Assembly: GCF_030296555.1 (NCBI RefSeq)
Contig: NZ_AP027728.1
Location: forward strand, 2,418,001-2,482,000
Direction: 5' to 3'
Length of the DNA stretch: 64,000 bases
Source of the DNA: Microbacterium suwonense
GTDB lineage: Bacteria > Actinomycetota > Actinomycetes > Actinomycetales > Microbacteriaceae
The position numbers and the translations under genes are program-made. Shown piece after piece: positions 32,209-44,325 of this stretch (positions within the stretch are counted from its first letter, which is position 1; the number at the start of each line of letters is the position of its first letter). The notes beneath the pieces are model-generated. The model had not been told where the DNA came from, did not search any database, and saw only the letters and a program-made list of their open reading frames with translations.

Positions 32209-32951
32209 CTAATGCGGTACTCGACCAGGTCGCCGCTGGTTCGCCGGAACGTGAGAATCCATGGCACCCCGGTGAGCTTCCCCTTTGAGTTGTACTTCCT
32301 GTAAGCGCCTACGAGGTTGGCGACTGTCCACCGCTGCGGTGCGGGTTTTGGGAACCAACTCACGAGGTCGGCGATGACGTACAGTGGCACGGCCGATGGG
32401 TACCGATACTCTCCATCGCCTTCAACGTGGACAATGGCGTTCTCGTCCGCTGCGGTGGTTGGCCCCTCCTCGGCTGCGTCTTTGTCGTCGTTCTGTATCT
32501 GCATGGATTCGAGAGCGAACTGCACGAGCGTCCGCGTGGCACGCTCCGTCCCCGCATCCGCCGACCGGCGCGCACGGGATAGCTGCTCGACGATACTGTG
32601 CGCCTTCTTCGAGTGGTCAGCCGCATCCTTCGCATGCGCAGAAATCTGGCTCAGCATCAGGTCTGCCCGCTGGCTGTCCTGTACGGACTGGTCGGCCTGG
32701 ACTCTGAAGATGGAGAGCGCTATGCCCGCGCCGATGATGGTGACGCCCAGGCCAGCGAGGCCGACGCCGTTCCACAGACTGTCGCCGCCGAACATCGCGA
32801 TGATTGCACCCGTGATGAATACGGCACCACCGAGTCCATAGAGGACGACCTCAATCACTCGGAATAGCTTGCTCCGACGAGCGCGGACGTTCATGAAGAT
32901 GTGAACGAGCCGGAGGTCGATATCTCCGGTGGCGGGGCGTGTGTCAGTCAC
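32115..32951 (-). CDS. Two-helix membrane protein with coiled coil and C-terminal domain
   Basis: The 278-aa protein has two membrane helices (IEVVLYGLGGAVFITGAIIA and GLAGLGVTIIGAGIALSI, about residues 35-80), a helical coiled-coil stretch (ADLMLSQISAHAKDAADHSK), a Gly/Asp-rich linker, and a soluble domain with VPWILTFRRTSGDLVEYRIS. The layout, membrane part plus cytosolic domain, recalls membrane-acting defence effectors, but no family is recognised. It converges with the zinc-ribbon gene. Confidence 0.6.
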   Translation of the reverse strand: MTDTRPATGDIDLRLVHIFMNVRARRSKLFRVIEVVLYGLGGAVFITGAIIAMFGGDSLWNGVGLAGLGVTIIGAGIALSIFRVQADQSVQDSQRADLMLSQISAHAKDAADHSKKAHSIVEQLSRARRSADAGTERATRTLVQFALESMQIQNDDKDAAEEGPTTAADENAIVHVEGDGEYRYPSAVPLYVIADLVSWFPKPAPQRWTVANLVGAYRKYNSKGKLTGVPWILTFRRTSGDLVEYRISYAGRGDGPSISVYSSERNRWQDFQPTGEAK

Positions 32952-32982
32952 GCCCCTGACACTATCGGTACAGCAAGATGCG

Positions 32983-34724
32983 TCAGTCGAACACGCCCTC
33001 CAGGAACTCGTCCGGCAGGTCAGCCACCTGCCGGACCTGGGCCGGGTCGGTGGCTCCCAGCGGGGCGAACCGGGTGACCTCTTCTAGCGTCAGGTCGCCT
33101 GTGAACAGGCGGATGGCTTCACGCTTCGCGCCCGGCTGCACGAGGGCTACTGCGACCTCATGCGGCATCCACTGTGCGTCCCACAGCGGTACTGGCGGGT
33201 GCGGGTCCGTACGGGGGTCGAATCGAACAACGCCATCCTGGCCCGTCCTGTCCGCCTTCCACACCGCGTAAGCGTCCTCAGCGGCCTGCCTGGCAGCCTC
33301 AGCCTCCTGGCGTTTCGTCTCCTGCGCCCGGTCAGCCTTAGCCACCTCCAGCGCCCGATACGCCTTCATCGAGGCTTCACCGATGCGCTCCACAGCATCC
33401 CTCATGTCCTCCGACTGGATGTGCAGATACATCTCGGTCGTTTCGTTGTCGAGGTGACCGGCGATGGCTTGCACGACGGGCAGGGGATACCTGCCAGCGC
33501 CATCTGAGTGATACCTACGTGCCGCGCGCCGTGCGGGGAGAACTTCGCCTCCATGCCGTTCGCGCGCAGACGAGTCAGGATGGCGGCCAGCGCTTTGCTG
33601 TCCGCCTGCTGGCGTCGAGGCTGCCCAGCCTCCGTAGTGAACACCAAGCCAGCCAGGTCCGGCCGGTCAGCCTCAGCCTTTGCCCACGCCTGCGGTTTGG
33701 CTGCGCGCCAAGCGTCCTGCCGGGCTTTCTGTTCCTTCAGCAGGGTGATGAGGGGTTCGGTGAGCGGAATGATACGGATGCGGCTGCTCTTGGTCGTCTC
33801 CTCTAAGTACAGCCGTCCTTTGCCGCCCATATCAGGCCGCTCCCAGAGGGTGCATTTGGCGCTTGACTTTCCGCAGGCCCAGGCTTTGCCGTCAGCGCGG
33901 CGTTTGCACGCTGGCGCATGTGCGGCAGCAGCCCATTTCAACTGGCGCTTCACGGTCAGGAACGGGGCATCCCCCAGTTCGACCGCATCCCATTTCAAGC
34001 CGAGCGCTTCACCGGGGCGCAATGCGATGAGCAGCGGGAGCATCCACCGGGCTTCCTCCTGCGTCCCGCGCACCTCGGCTTGGAGGGCGTCGGTGAGGCC
34101 GCGCGGTGCGTCCACCCGCCGCTTGGGCGGTTTGCTTCGGACTTTCAATCGGGTCATCGGATGCGTCAGGATGCGCCCTTCGATAAGCGCGTCGTTGAGC
34201 ACAGCGTTGAGGGTTGTCCGAATACCTTCGACCATGTGCGGGCCGAGGTTCTTGGCCGGGAGCGTGACCTCGATGAACGCTTTGATGTCCACTGGCTTCA
34301 AGTCACGCAGCGCCTTGGAGCCAAGCGCTGGGAGCGTATGCATCTCCATCCGGCGGCGGTTCACATCCAAGGTGTCGCCGGTTTTGTACCTGCCGCTGAG
34401 GCCAGCGGCAGGTAGCCAGGTGTCATACCAGTAGTCAGCGAGCGTCAGTTCGCGAGCAGAGCGGGGGAGTAGGCGCTCCTCCTCAGCCAGGCGGTAGAAC
34501 TTCTCCAGGTTGCGGTTGAGGTTCTTCTTCGCTGCCTGCCGTGTGCTCCCCTGGCCTGAGATGTACTTCGGCCGCTTCACGACGTTACCTTCTGCATCCA
34601 GTGTCTCCACCAGACCGACGTACTTCTTTGCGCGATGCACTTCCTTGCCGCGCACGGTGGTGACGCTCAGCCCGCCGTCGCCGCGCTCCGCGAACTCGTC
34701 GTAGGGCTTGCTGGGCTTGGGCAT
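32983..34724 (-). CDS. Tyrosine recombinase (island integrase), one missing base
   Basis: This enzyme inserts and excises the island. The N-terminal arm and core-binding domains start MPKPSKPYDEFAERGDGGLS. The catalytic domain has Arg in LIALRPGEALGLKW, the HGARH box (HxxR), GH in AIAGHLDNE and the Tyr in TTEMYLHI. The frame breaks at GGGG on the plus strand, 33483-33486; one more base joins MALAGIP to LPVVQAIAGHLD and yields about 580 aa. A long C-terminal extension (after Tyr, ~135 aa) is unusual. It faces tRNA-Ala, 151 bp away, the presumed attachment site. Confidence 0.9.
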
Positions 34725-34748
34725 GAGTTCAGAATACGGTCAAAGCGT

Positions 34749-34772
34749 GGTCACACCTATGGTCACACCTAT
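34749..34772. repeat. Tandem 12-bp direct repeat before integrase
   Basis: GGTCACACCTAT occurs twice in tandem (34749-34760, 34761-34772), 25 bp upstream of the integrase start. Such direct repeats near attachment sites are often integrase arm sites. Confidence 0.5.
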
Positions 34773-34817
34773 CCACAGTGTTAACAACCCTGTTAAGAAC
34801 TGTCACTTGGATGCAGA

Positions 34818-34849
34818 AAACCCCCGGTAAACCAGGGTTTCCGGGGTTT
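34818..34849. terminator. Hairpin downstream of tRNA-Ala
   Basis: AAACCCCCGG (34818-34827) pairs with CCGGGGTTT (34841-34849) with an inner AAACC/GGGTTT step. On the minus strand it is followed by TTTTC, so it can end the tRNA transcript; it belongs to the island side of the junction. Confidence 0.65.
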
Positions 34850-34874
34850 GTGTCAGCAGTTGAAAACTGCTTCG

Positions 34875-34947
34875 TGGAGCCTAGGAGATTCGAACTCCTG
34901 ACATCTGCCTTGCAAAGGCAGCGCTCTACCAACTGAGCTAAGGCCCC
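34875..34947 (-). tRNA. tRNA-Ala (TGC anticodon)
   Basis: The 73-nt gene begins GGGGCCTTAGCTCAGTTGG and ends TAGGCTCCA with encoded CCA. The anticodon loop is TTTGCAA and the T loop TTCGAAT. Its 3' end faces the integrase; integration here would rebuild the 3' half of the gene. Confidence 0.97.
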
Positions 34948-34985
34948 GAACGGCATGGACACCGCGGGATTTTCCGCGAACGGAG

Positions 34986-35059
34986 TGGGGCTACCAGGAC
35001 TTGAACCTGGGACCTCTTCATTATCAGTGAAGCGCTCTAACCGCCTGAGCTATAGCCCC
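34986..35059 (-). tRNA. tRNA-Ile (GAT anticodon)
   Basis: The 74-nt gene begins GGGGCTATAGCTCAGGCGG and ends GTAGCCCCA; the anticodon loop reads CTGATAA. It is upstream of tRNA-Ala and the two are transcribed together, 38 bp apart. Confidence 0.97.
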
Positions 35060-35102
35060 GTCAACCTCCAAGACTTTACCGGATGCGGGGGTGAAAAGCG
35101 AA

Positions 35103-35136
35103 TTGGATGCGGGCCCGGAACAGGGCCCGCATCCAA
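35103..35136. terminator. Terminator after the DUF4097 gene
   Basis: Perfect 14-bp arms TTGGATGCGGGCCC (35103-35116) and complement (35123-35136) with loop GGAACA, directly after the stop at 35140. Confidence 0.88.
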
Positions 35137-35139
35137 CAT

Positions 35140-35949
35140 TCATCCGGCTGTGCGACCGGGCTTGAGCGTCACCGATCCGGCGGACACCTCCGCGTGGATC
35201 CGGTGTCGGCTGGACGAATCCTCAGCCAGATCGCTGTCCAGTGATCCGGCGTTCACAGAGCGACGCAGGTCGTAGGAGACATCGGGCAGCGTCAGGTTCA
35301 GCGCACCGGCCGAAACCTCGATGGATACCTCGTCCGGTGCCGTGCTCAGCACCGATGTCATCCGGCCCGCGGCCACGGTGTACTCGGCGGTCTTCACGCC
35401 GCGCAGGTCGATGTCTGCACGGCCGGCGTTCAGTTCGGCATCCAGTGCCCTGGCCTCGCCGTTCACCGACAGCGAGCCGGCGTTCAGCTGCAGATCGAGC
35501 TCACCGAACACACCATCGACCGTCAGAGTTCCCGCCTGCAGGGTCAGATCTGCATCCAGGCCGTGCAGGCGCTCCGGCAGCACCAGCGTCGCGCGCTCGT
35601 CGCCGCGCAGCCAGTCCGGGCGGAAGAAGTCGAAGCCGCGATCCGGGCCGCGCACCTCCAGCGTGTCGCCGTCGCGCTTCAGCGACCACCCGCTCGGCGA
35701 GCCGTGCTCGATCTGCAGCTCGGCCAGCTCGGCGTCGGGCCGGAACTTCACGGTCACTGCGGCGGCGCTCACCTCCAGGTCCAGTTCCGTCACGCCCTGC
35801 ACATCCAGCTGCCGGCCACCATCCTCGCTGGTGAGCTGCTGCACACCGCTCACCGCCGCGGCCGCCCCCGTGCCCAGCAGCGCCACGCCGCCGAACACGG
35901 CCAGCAGCACAGTCAGTGCGCCGACGCTCTTCTTCGTCGTGCCGTTCAT
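35140..35949 (-). CDS. DUF4097 family beta-helix protein
   Basis: The 269-aa protein has an N-terminal signal or membrane helix (about residues 9-35, VGALTVLLAVFGGVALLGTG) and a long repetitive beta-strand region (LDADLTLQAGTLTVDGVFGE, ELNAGRADIDLRGVKTAEYT, EVSAGALNLTLPDVSYDLRR), the pattern of DUF4097 right-handed beta-helix proteins. Exposed outside the membrane. Its start overlaps the response-regulator stop (ATGA), so it is in one operon with the two-component genes and may sense or resist envelope stress. Confidence 0.85.
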   Translation of the reverse strand: MNGTTKKSVGALTVLLAVFGGVALLGTGAAAAVSGVQQLTSEDGGRQLDVQGVTELDLEVSAAAVTVKFRPDAELAELQIEHGSPSGWSLKRDGDTLEVRGPDRGFDFFRPDWLRGDERATLVLPERLHGLDADLTLQAGTLTVDGVFGELDLQLNAGSLSVNGEARALDAELNAGRADIDLRGVKTAEYTVAAGRMTSVLSTAPDEVSIEVSAGALNLTLPDVSYDLRRSVNAGSLDSDLAEDSSSRHRIHAEVSAGSVTLKPGRTAG

Positions 35950-36653
35950 CGCAGGCCTCCCTGGTTGTCGTGCCCGGCATCCGCGACCGCGGACCCGGTG
36001 TTCTCGATGTGGGCGAGCGCTGCCAGCACCCGCCGGTTGCCGTCTTCAGGATCCAGCCCGAGCTTCTGGAAGATCGCGGTGATGTGCTTCTCGACACTCG
36101 CTGCACTCAGGAACAGCATCCCGGCGATGGAGTTGTTCGACTTGCCCTCCGCGATCAGCGCGAGCACGGTCCGCTCGCGTTCGGTCAGTCTCAGCATCCG
36201 CTCGTCGCGGTTGCGACGCGTGAGCAGCTGCGCCACCACCTCGGGGTCGAGCACCGTGCCGCCCTCGGCGATCCGCTGCACCGATTCGATGAACTCGGCG
36301 ACGTCGGCGACCCGGTCCTTGAGCAGGTATCCGAGTGCGCCGCCCTGTGACGGCCGGCTCTGGGTGGCGATCAGATCGCTCGCGTACCGCTCCTCGACGT
36401 ACTGCGAGAGCACCAGCAGCGGCAGCGACGGGTGCGCTGCGCGGATCGACAGCGCCGCGCGGATGCCCTCGTCGGTGAACGTCGGCGGCAGCCGCACATC
36501 GAGGATGCAGAGCTCGGGCGACTTCTCGACGACGGCATCCAGCAGTCCATCGGTGTCGGGCAGAGCGGCGACCACCTCGTGGCCGGCGTCTTCGAGCAGC
36601 CGGACCAGGCCTTCGCGCAGCAGGACGGAGTCCTCGCAGATCAGGATGCGCAT
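35946..36653 (-). CDS. Response regulator, NarL/LuxR family
   Basis: The 235-aa protein has a receiver domain with acidic pair ED (residues 7-8), phospho-acceptor Asp52 in CILDVRLPP and Lys in GYLLKDRV, followed by a LuxR-type helix-turn-helix (ERTVLALIAEGKSNNSIAGM, then SVEKHITAIFQKLGL). It overlaps the kinase stop by 13 bp and the DUF4097 start by 4 bp. The target promoter is not known; autoregulation of this operon is likely. Confidence 0.93.
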   Translation of the reverse strand: MRILICEDSVLLREGLVRLLEDAGHEVVAALPDTDGLLDAVVEKSPELCILDVRLPPTFTDEGIRAALSIRAAHPSLPLLVLSQYVEERYASDLIATQSRPSQGGALGYLLKDRVADVAEFIESVQRIAEGGTVLDPEVVAQLLTRRNRDERMLRLTERERTVLALIAEGKSNNSIAGMLFLSAASVEKHITAIFQKLGLDPEDGNRRVLAALAHIENTGSAVADAGHDNQGGLR

Positions 36654-38056
36654 GGCACCGTCACCTCCAGGCTGGTCGGGCCGCCGGCCGGGCTGTCGAG
36701 ACGGAACATCCCACCTGCGGCGAGCACACGGTTGGTGATGCCATCCAGTCCTCCGCCGGGCTGCACCTGAGCACCGCCCACGCCGTTGTCCTCGACCCGG
36801 GCCCACAGGGCTCCGTCGCGGCTGCGCACCACCACGCGGCATTCACTCGCGCGGGAGTGCTTGGCGGCATTGGTGAGCGACTCCGCGATGACGAAGTAGA
36901 CGGCCGCCTCGGCGTCCCGGCAGCTGGCGTTCGCGCCCGTGGCCGCCGGGTCGATGCGCACGTCCAGCTGCACGGGGATGTGTGAGCGGCCGGCCAGTGC
37001 CGAGAGCGCCGCATCCAGGCCGCGATCGTCCAGGACGGAGGTGTGGATGCCGCGGGCGAGCTGTCGCAGTTCGGTGATCGCGGCCTTGGTGGAGGTGTGC
37101 GCCTCGCCGATCAGCTCCTTCGCCGCGGCGGGATCGGTGTCGATCTTCTGCTGGGCGAGTCCGAGCGTCATGCCCACCGACACGAGCCGCGGCTGGACGC
37201 CGTCGTGCAGGTCGCGTTCGATGCGGGTGCGCTCGAGGTCGGCGGCGCGGACGGCACCGGCGCGCTGGGCGGTGGTGGTCTGCACCTGGGCGCTGAGTTC
37301 CGCCTCTCGGTCGGGCATCAGCAGCGCACGGCTGAGCACGCGGTGCAGCAGGGCGAGTCCGAGGATGCCGGCAGCGGCAGCGGCCACACCGAGGATGCCG
37401 ACGACGGGCGCCCACGCGATGCTGACCGAGAAGCTGAACGGCCAGTCCGCGTCGGCGTTGCCGGTCAGCGGGGCGAAGACGGTGAACACCGAGCGGATCA
37501 TGCCCCAGAACAGACGCAGCACGAGGCTTCCCGCGATGCAGGCGAGCGCGAAGTTGAGCAGCGCCCGCCACATCCGACCATCGACGACCTGTCGGCCGAC
37601 GTTGCGGAGCCACCCGCCGAAGCCGGGATGGGTGCGCTCCCGCCAGACCAGGTCGGGCAGTTCCACGCCATACAGATCGCTCACGCGGCGGATCTCGAAC
37701 CAGCCGACCCCGTACAGCGCGTACACGAGCCCTGCTAGCACGAAGATGCCGACGCCGACGACGAACAGCAGGCCGACCCCGACACCCAGCATCGCCGTGA
37801 GCAGGCCCATGACCCCGGCGCCCAGCGTGCCGAGCGCGGCGAGCTGGAGGATGGTCAGGAACAGTCGCACTGGCGGCTTCGCGGTGCTCGCGGATGCCGG
37901 GTCGGATGCCCTGCCCGCCCCCGGCGCGACCGGAGCGGGCGGCGTGAGCGGTATGGCGGCAGCGCCGGTGAGAGGTGCGCCGGGTGAGGCGGCGGCGCCG
38001 GCGGGCGGTGCACCCGAAGGGGTGGCAGGGCCGGCAGGTGGCGGATTCGTGGTCAT
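36641..38056 (-). CDS. Sensor histidine kinase, HisKA_3 type
   Basis: The 471-aa membrane kinase starts with a Pro/Ala-rich cytoplasmic stretch, then about four membrane helices (LTILQLAALGTLGAGVMGLL, LLFVVGVGIFVLAGLVYALY and two near residues 165-230). The dimerisation box ERDLHDGVQPRLVSVGMTLG carries the phospho-His, and the ATPase part has N-box SLTNAAKHSRAS and G-box VEDNGVGG. It pairs with the response regulator that overlaps it. The sensed signal is unknown. Confidence 0.93.
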   Translation of the reverse strand: MTTNPPPAGPATPSGAPPAGAAASPGAPLTGAAAIPLTPPAPVAPGAGRASDPASASTAKPPVRLFLTILQLAALGTLGAGVMGLLTAMLGVGVGLLFVVGVGIFVLAGLVYALYGVGWFEIRRVSDLYGVELPDLVWRERTHPGFGGWLRNVGRQVVDGRMWRALLNFALACIAGSLVLRLFWGMIRSVFTVFAPLTGNADADWPFSFSVSIAWAPVVGILGVAAAAAGILGLALLHRVLSRALLMPDREAELSAQVQTTTAQRAGAVRAADLERTRIERDLHDGVQPRLVSVGMTLGLAQQKIDTDPAAAKELIGEAHTSTKAAITELRQLARGIHTSVLDDRGLDAALSALAGRSHIPVQLDVRIDPAATGANASCRDAEAAVYFVIAESLTNAAKHSRASECRVVVRSRDGALWARVEDNGVGGAQVQPGGGLDGITNRVLAAGGMFRLDSPAGGPTSLEVTVPCAS

Positions 38057-38187
38057 GGCTACAACGCTACGGTTCCCGGCACCCCCGCGACACAAGGGCA
38101 GCCGGACGATGCTCTTCGGGTTTTCCCTACCCACGGCTTGTTCGTCCCGGAGAGGGAGGGGCGTGGGGCTGTGGTTCACTGGGCTTT

Positions 38188-38907
38188 ATGGCAGCATCCG
38201 ATGCGCACCCCGACGAACCGCACGGCACCGGGCTGAGTCAGAAGCTGAACTGGCTGCGTGCGGGGGTGCTCGGCGCCAACGACGGCATCGTCTCGGTGGC
38301 AGCCCTGGTGGTGGGCGTCGCCGGCGCGACGACGGACAACGCCGCCCTGTTGATCGCCGGCCTTGCCGGACTCGTCGGCGGTGCGATCTCGATGGCTCTC
38401 GGCGAGTACGTGTCGGTGAGCAGTCAGCGCGACAGTGAGCGGGCGTTGATCCACAAGGAGCGCGAAGAGCTGCGCACCATGCCAGAGGCCGAGCTCGCCG
38501 AGCTCACCCAGCTGTACCGCGACCGCGGCCTGAGCGAGCAGACCGCCCACCAGGTGGCCGTCGAGCTCACCGAGCACGACGCCCTGGCGGCGCACCTCGA
38601 AGTGGAGCTCGGCATCGACCAGGACGACCTGGTCAACCCCTGGCACGCCGCGATCTCCTCGGCGATCTCATTCACAGTCGGCGCGCTGCTGCCCCTGCTG
38701 GCCATCCTGCTGCCGCCGCCGGAATGGCGCGTGCCGGTCACCTTCGCCGCGGTGCTCGTCGCGCTGGCCGCCACCGGTGCGATCTCCGCGAACGTCGGCG
38801 GCGCCCCGCCTGCCCAGGCATCCGTCCGACTGGTGATCGGCGGCGCGCTCGCGCTGCTGGCCACCTGGCTCATCGGCACCCTGCTCGGCACCACCGGCGT
38901 GGTGTAG
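38188..38907 (+). CDS. VIT1/CCC1 family Fe2+/Mn2+ transporter
   Basis: The 239-aa membrane protein begins with the family box NWLRAGVLGANDGIVSVAAL. A helix with MALGEYVSVSSQRDSE is followed by the cytoplasmic metal-binding insert and C-terminal helices (ISSAISFTVGALLPLLAILL). The family exports ferrous iron or manganese from the cytoplasm. It converges with the DUF3566 gene with an 18-bp gap. Confidence 0.9.
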   Translation: MAASDAHPDEPHGTGLSQKLNWLRAGVLGANDGIVSVAALVVGVAGATTDNAALLIAGLAGLVGGAISMALGEYVSVSSQRDSERALIHKEREELRTMPEAELAELTQLYRDRGLSEQTAHQVAVELTEHDALAAHLEVELGIDQDDLVNPWHAAISSAISFTVGALLPLLAILLPPPEWRVPVTFAAVLVALAATGAISANVGGAPPAQASVRLVIGGALALLATWLIGTLLGTTGVV

Positions 38908-38925
38908 TCCGCTACGACGTGGAAG

Positions 38926-39330
38926 TCAGTTCGACATGAAGCCGACGAGCAGCCCGCCGGTCACCTTCACCGCCAGGTTGTAGATCCCCGCGACGACCGC
39001 GCCGAGCACGGTGAAGACGATCAGGTTGAGAATCGACACGACCGCACCGAAGGCCATCACCTGCGGCAGTCCGATCAGGCTGTTCAGGTCGACCGCCCCG
39101 TCGGTGACGGCGTCGAGGAACTCAGCAGTCTGTGCCAACACGTTCGTCGCCTGCAGCACCATGAAGATGAGGAAGAACGAGACCATGGTGACGATGGCCA
39201 GCGCCACGGCGCCGAGGAACGACAGCTTCACGGCAGACCAGAAGTCGACGTAGACCAGACGCAGCCGCACCTGCTTGCCACCGGTCTTGCGCGTGGACTT
39301 CTTCGCCAGCTTGTCTGCCACTGTGCTCAT
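38926..39330 (-). CDS. DUF3566 transmembrane protein
   Basis: The 134-aa protein has a basic N-terminus and two to three helices (VKLSFLGAVALAIVTMVSFF, FGAVVSILNLIVFTVLGAVV). DUF3566 proteins are found right after gyrA in most actinobacteria, as here (21 bp downstream). Function is unknown. Confidence 0.92.
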   Translation of the reverse strand: MSTVADKLAKKSTRKTGGKQVRLRLVYVDFWSAVKLSFLGAVALAIVTMVSFFLIFMVLQATNVLAQTAEFLDAVTDGAVDLNSLIGLPQVMAFGAVVSILNLIVFTVLGAVVAGIYNLAVKVTGGLLVGFMSN

Positions 39331-39351
39331 TGCTCAGCTCTCTTCGGGGTG

Positions 39352-41913
<2,562 letters not shown>

Positions 41914-42082
41914 GTGTCTTCTTCTCAGTCATCGGATGCTGTTGCTGCCGGACTCCGGAATCTTCTCTTCGCTCGCAGAGCGGGTTCCTTCCCGCTTCGC
42001 GGGCCCCTCCCGATGCTCACTCCGAGAAGATTCCTCCGTCCTACGTACGTGTTCTGTTATCCGAGATCAGCGGGGGTGTGTA
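41914..42082. repeat. gyrB-gyrA intergenic region with a large palindrome
   Basis: The 169-bp gap holds GGAATCTTCTC (41957-41967) facing GAGAAGATTCC (42024-42034), enclosing an inner AGCGGG/CCCGCT hairpin. The nested stem loop looks like an interspersed repeat or an attenuator. Nothing else is seen. Confidence 0.6.
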
Positions 42083-44208
42083 TTAAATGTCGAGGAAGCG
42101 GACGTCCTTGGCGTTGCGCTGGATGAAGGTGCGTCGGGACTCGACGTCCTCACCCATCAGCACGCTGAAGATCTCGTCTGCCGCGGCCGCATCGTCGATG
42201 GTGATCTGCCGAAGGGTGCGCGTGGTGTGATCCATGGTGGTCTCCCACAGCTCCTTGGCGTTCATCTCGCCCAGACCCTTGTAGCGCTGGATGCCCTCCT
42301 TGGGCAGACGCTTGCCGTTGGCGAGTCCGTGTTCCTGCAGCGCGTCGCGCTCGGCATCCGAGTACACGTACTCGTGCGGGGCGTTCGTCCACTTCAGCCG
42401 GTACAGCGGCGGCATCGCCAGGTACACGAAACCCGCCTCGATGAGCCCGCGCATGTAGCGGAACAGCAGCGTCAGCAGCAGTGTCGTGATGTGCTGGCCG
42501 TCGACATCGGCATCCGCCATCAGCACGATCTTGTGGTACCGCGCCTTGTCGATGTCGAAGTCCTCGCCGATGCCCGTGCCGAAGGCCTGGATCATCGCCT
42601 GGACCTCTTTGTTGCCCAGCGCCTTGTCAAGCCTCGCGCGCTCGACGTTCAGGATCTTGCCGCGCAGCGCCAGGATCGCCTGCGTGTGCGGGTCGCGACC
42701 CTGCACCGCCGAACCGCCGGCCGAATCCCCTCCACGAGGAAGATCTCGCTGATGGAGGGGTCCTTGCTGGTGCAGTCCTTGAGCTTGTCGGGCATCGCCG
42801 CCGACTCGAACACGCTCTTGCGCCGCGCCGTCTCACGTGCCTTTCGGGCCGCGAGCCGGGCGGTGGCCGCGTCGATGGCCTTGCGGATGATGTTCTTCGC
42901 CTGCGTGGGATTGCGGTCGAACCAGTCACCCAGCTGATCGTTCACGATCTTCTGCACGAAGGTCTTCGCCTCGGTGTTGCCGAGCTTGGTCTTGGTCTGG
43001 CCCTCGAACTGCGGCTCGCCGAGCTTGATCGAGATGACCGCGGTCAGCCCCTCGCGCACGTCATCACCGGAGAGGTTCTCGTCCTTCTCCTTGAGCAGGT
43101 TGTTCGCCCGCGCGTAGCGGTTGACCAGGCTGGTCAGCGCCGCACGGAAGCCCTCCTCGTGCGTGCCGCCCTCGTGGGTGTTGATCGTGTTGGCGTAGGT
43201 GAACACGTTCTCGGTGTACGAGGTGGTCCACTGCATCGCGACCTCGAGCGAGATCTTGCGCTCGGTGTCCTCGGCCTCGAAGTCGATGGGGTCGTCGTTG
43301 ACGACCTCGGCCTTGCGCACCTTGTTGAGGTACTCGACGTAGTCGACCAGTCCGCGCTCGTAGAAGAACACGTCGGAGGGCTGCTTGGTGACGCTCGTGC
43401 CGTCTTCGGTGTCGATCTCGTAGGCGGATGCCGGGCGCTCGTCGCGCAGAACGATGCGCAGCCCCTTGTTCAGGAACGCCATCTGCTGAAAACGGGTCCG
43501 CAGGGTCTCGTAGTCGAACTCGGTGCCCTCGGTGAAGATCTCCGGATCCGGCCAGAACGTGATCCTGGTTCCGGTGCCGTCGGTCTGCTCGCCCTTCTCC
43601 AGCTGCTGCTGGGGGACGCCGCCGTCGGCGAAGCTGTGCCGCCAGACATGGCCCTTGCGCTTGATCTCCACATCGAAACGCGTCGAGAGCGCGTTCACCA
43701 CCGAGGAGCCCACGCCGTGCAGACCGCCCGAGACGGCGTAGCCGCCGCCGCCGAACTTTCCGCCGGCGTGCAGGATCGTCAGCACCACCTCGACGGTCGA
43801 CTTGCTCGGATCGGAGGAGTGCGGGTCGACGGGGATGCCTCGACCGTTGTCGTCGACGCAGATGCCGCCGTCCGCGAGGATCGTCACCTCGATGTTGTCG
43901 GCGTAGCCGGCCAGCGCCTCGTCGACGGAGTTGTCGACGATCTCGTACACCAGGTGGTGCAGACCACGCGGCCCGGTGGATCCGATGTACATGCCGGGCC
44001 GTTTGCGCACCGCCTCCAGGCCCTCGAGGATCTGGATCGCATCGGCGCCGTAGTCGCCGGACACCCTCCTGGACTCGGCCCGCGACTCGGCCCGCGACTC
44101 CGCACGGGACTCGGCGCTGGACTGTTCCTCCGCAGCGGAGTTGTCGGGCGCTGTCCCCTCTGAGCCGGTGGAAGGGTCGTTCTCGTCAGCAGGGGATTCA
44201 GGCGTCAT
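42083..44208 (-). CDS. gyrB: DNA gyrase subunit B, one missing base
   Basis: ATPase subunit of gyrase. It starts [15 protein letters not shown], then [20 protein letters not shown], the GHKL ATP site ([37 protein letters not shown]), and the Toprim EGDSAGGSA with C-terminal [11 protein letters not shown]. The frame breaks at CCCC (plus strand 42727-42730): reading GAG GGG GAT restores [17 protein letters not shown] and about 708 aa. An N-terminal extension with [13 protein letters not shown] repeats is present. An essential gene cannot be dead, so the break is an error. Confidence 0.97.
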
Positions 44209-44325
44209 CAGGAAATGGTCTCCACATCGAAAGTACCCGTTCATTCTAGCGGGTTTCGGAGACCCATCTGGCTCTCAAACGCCGTGTGATCAATTCTGGG
44301 CGCTTGAGGGGGTATTCATGATGCC

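Noticed and set aside
34749..34772. Attachment core as the tandem 12-bp repeat
   Set aside because: It is on one side only and not in the tRNA gene; integrase arm sites are a better guess.
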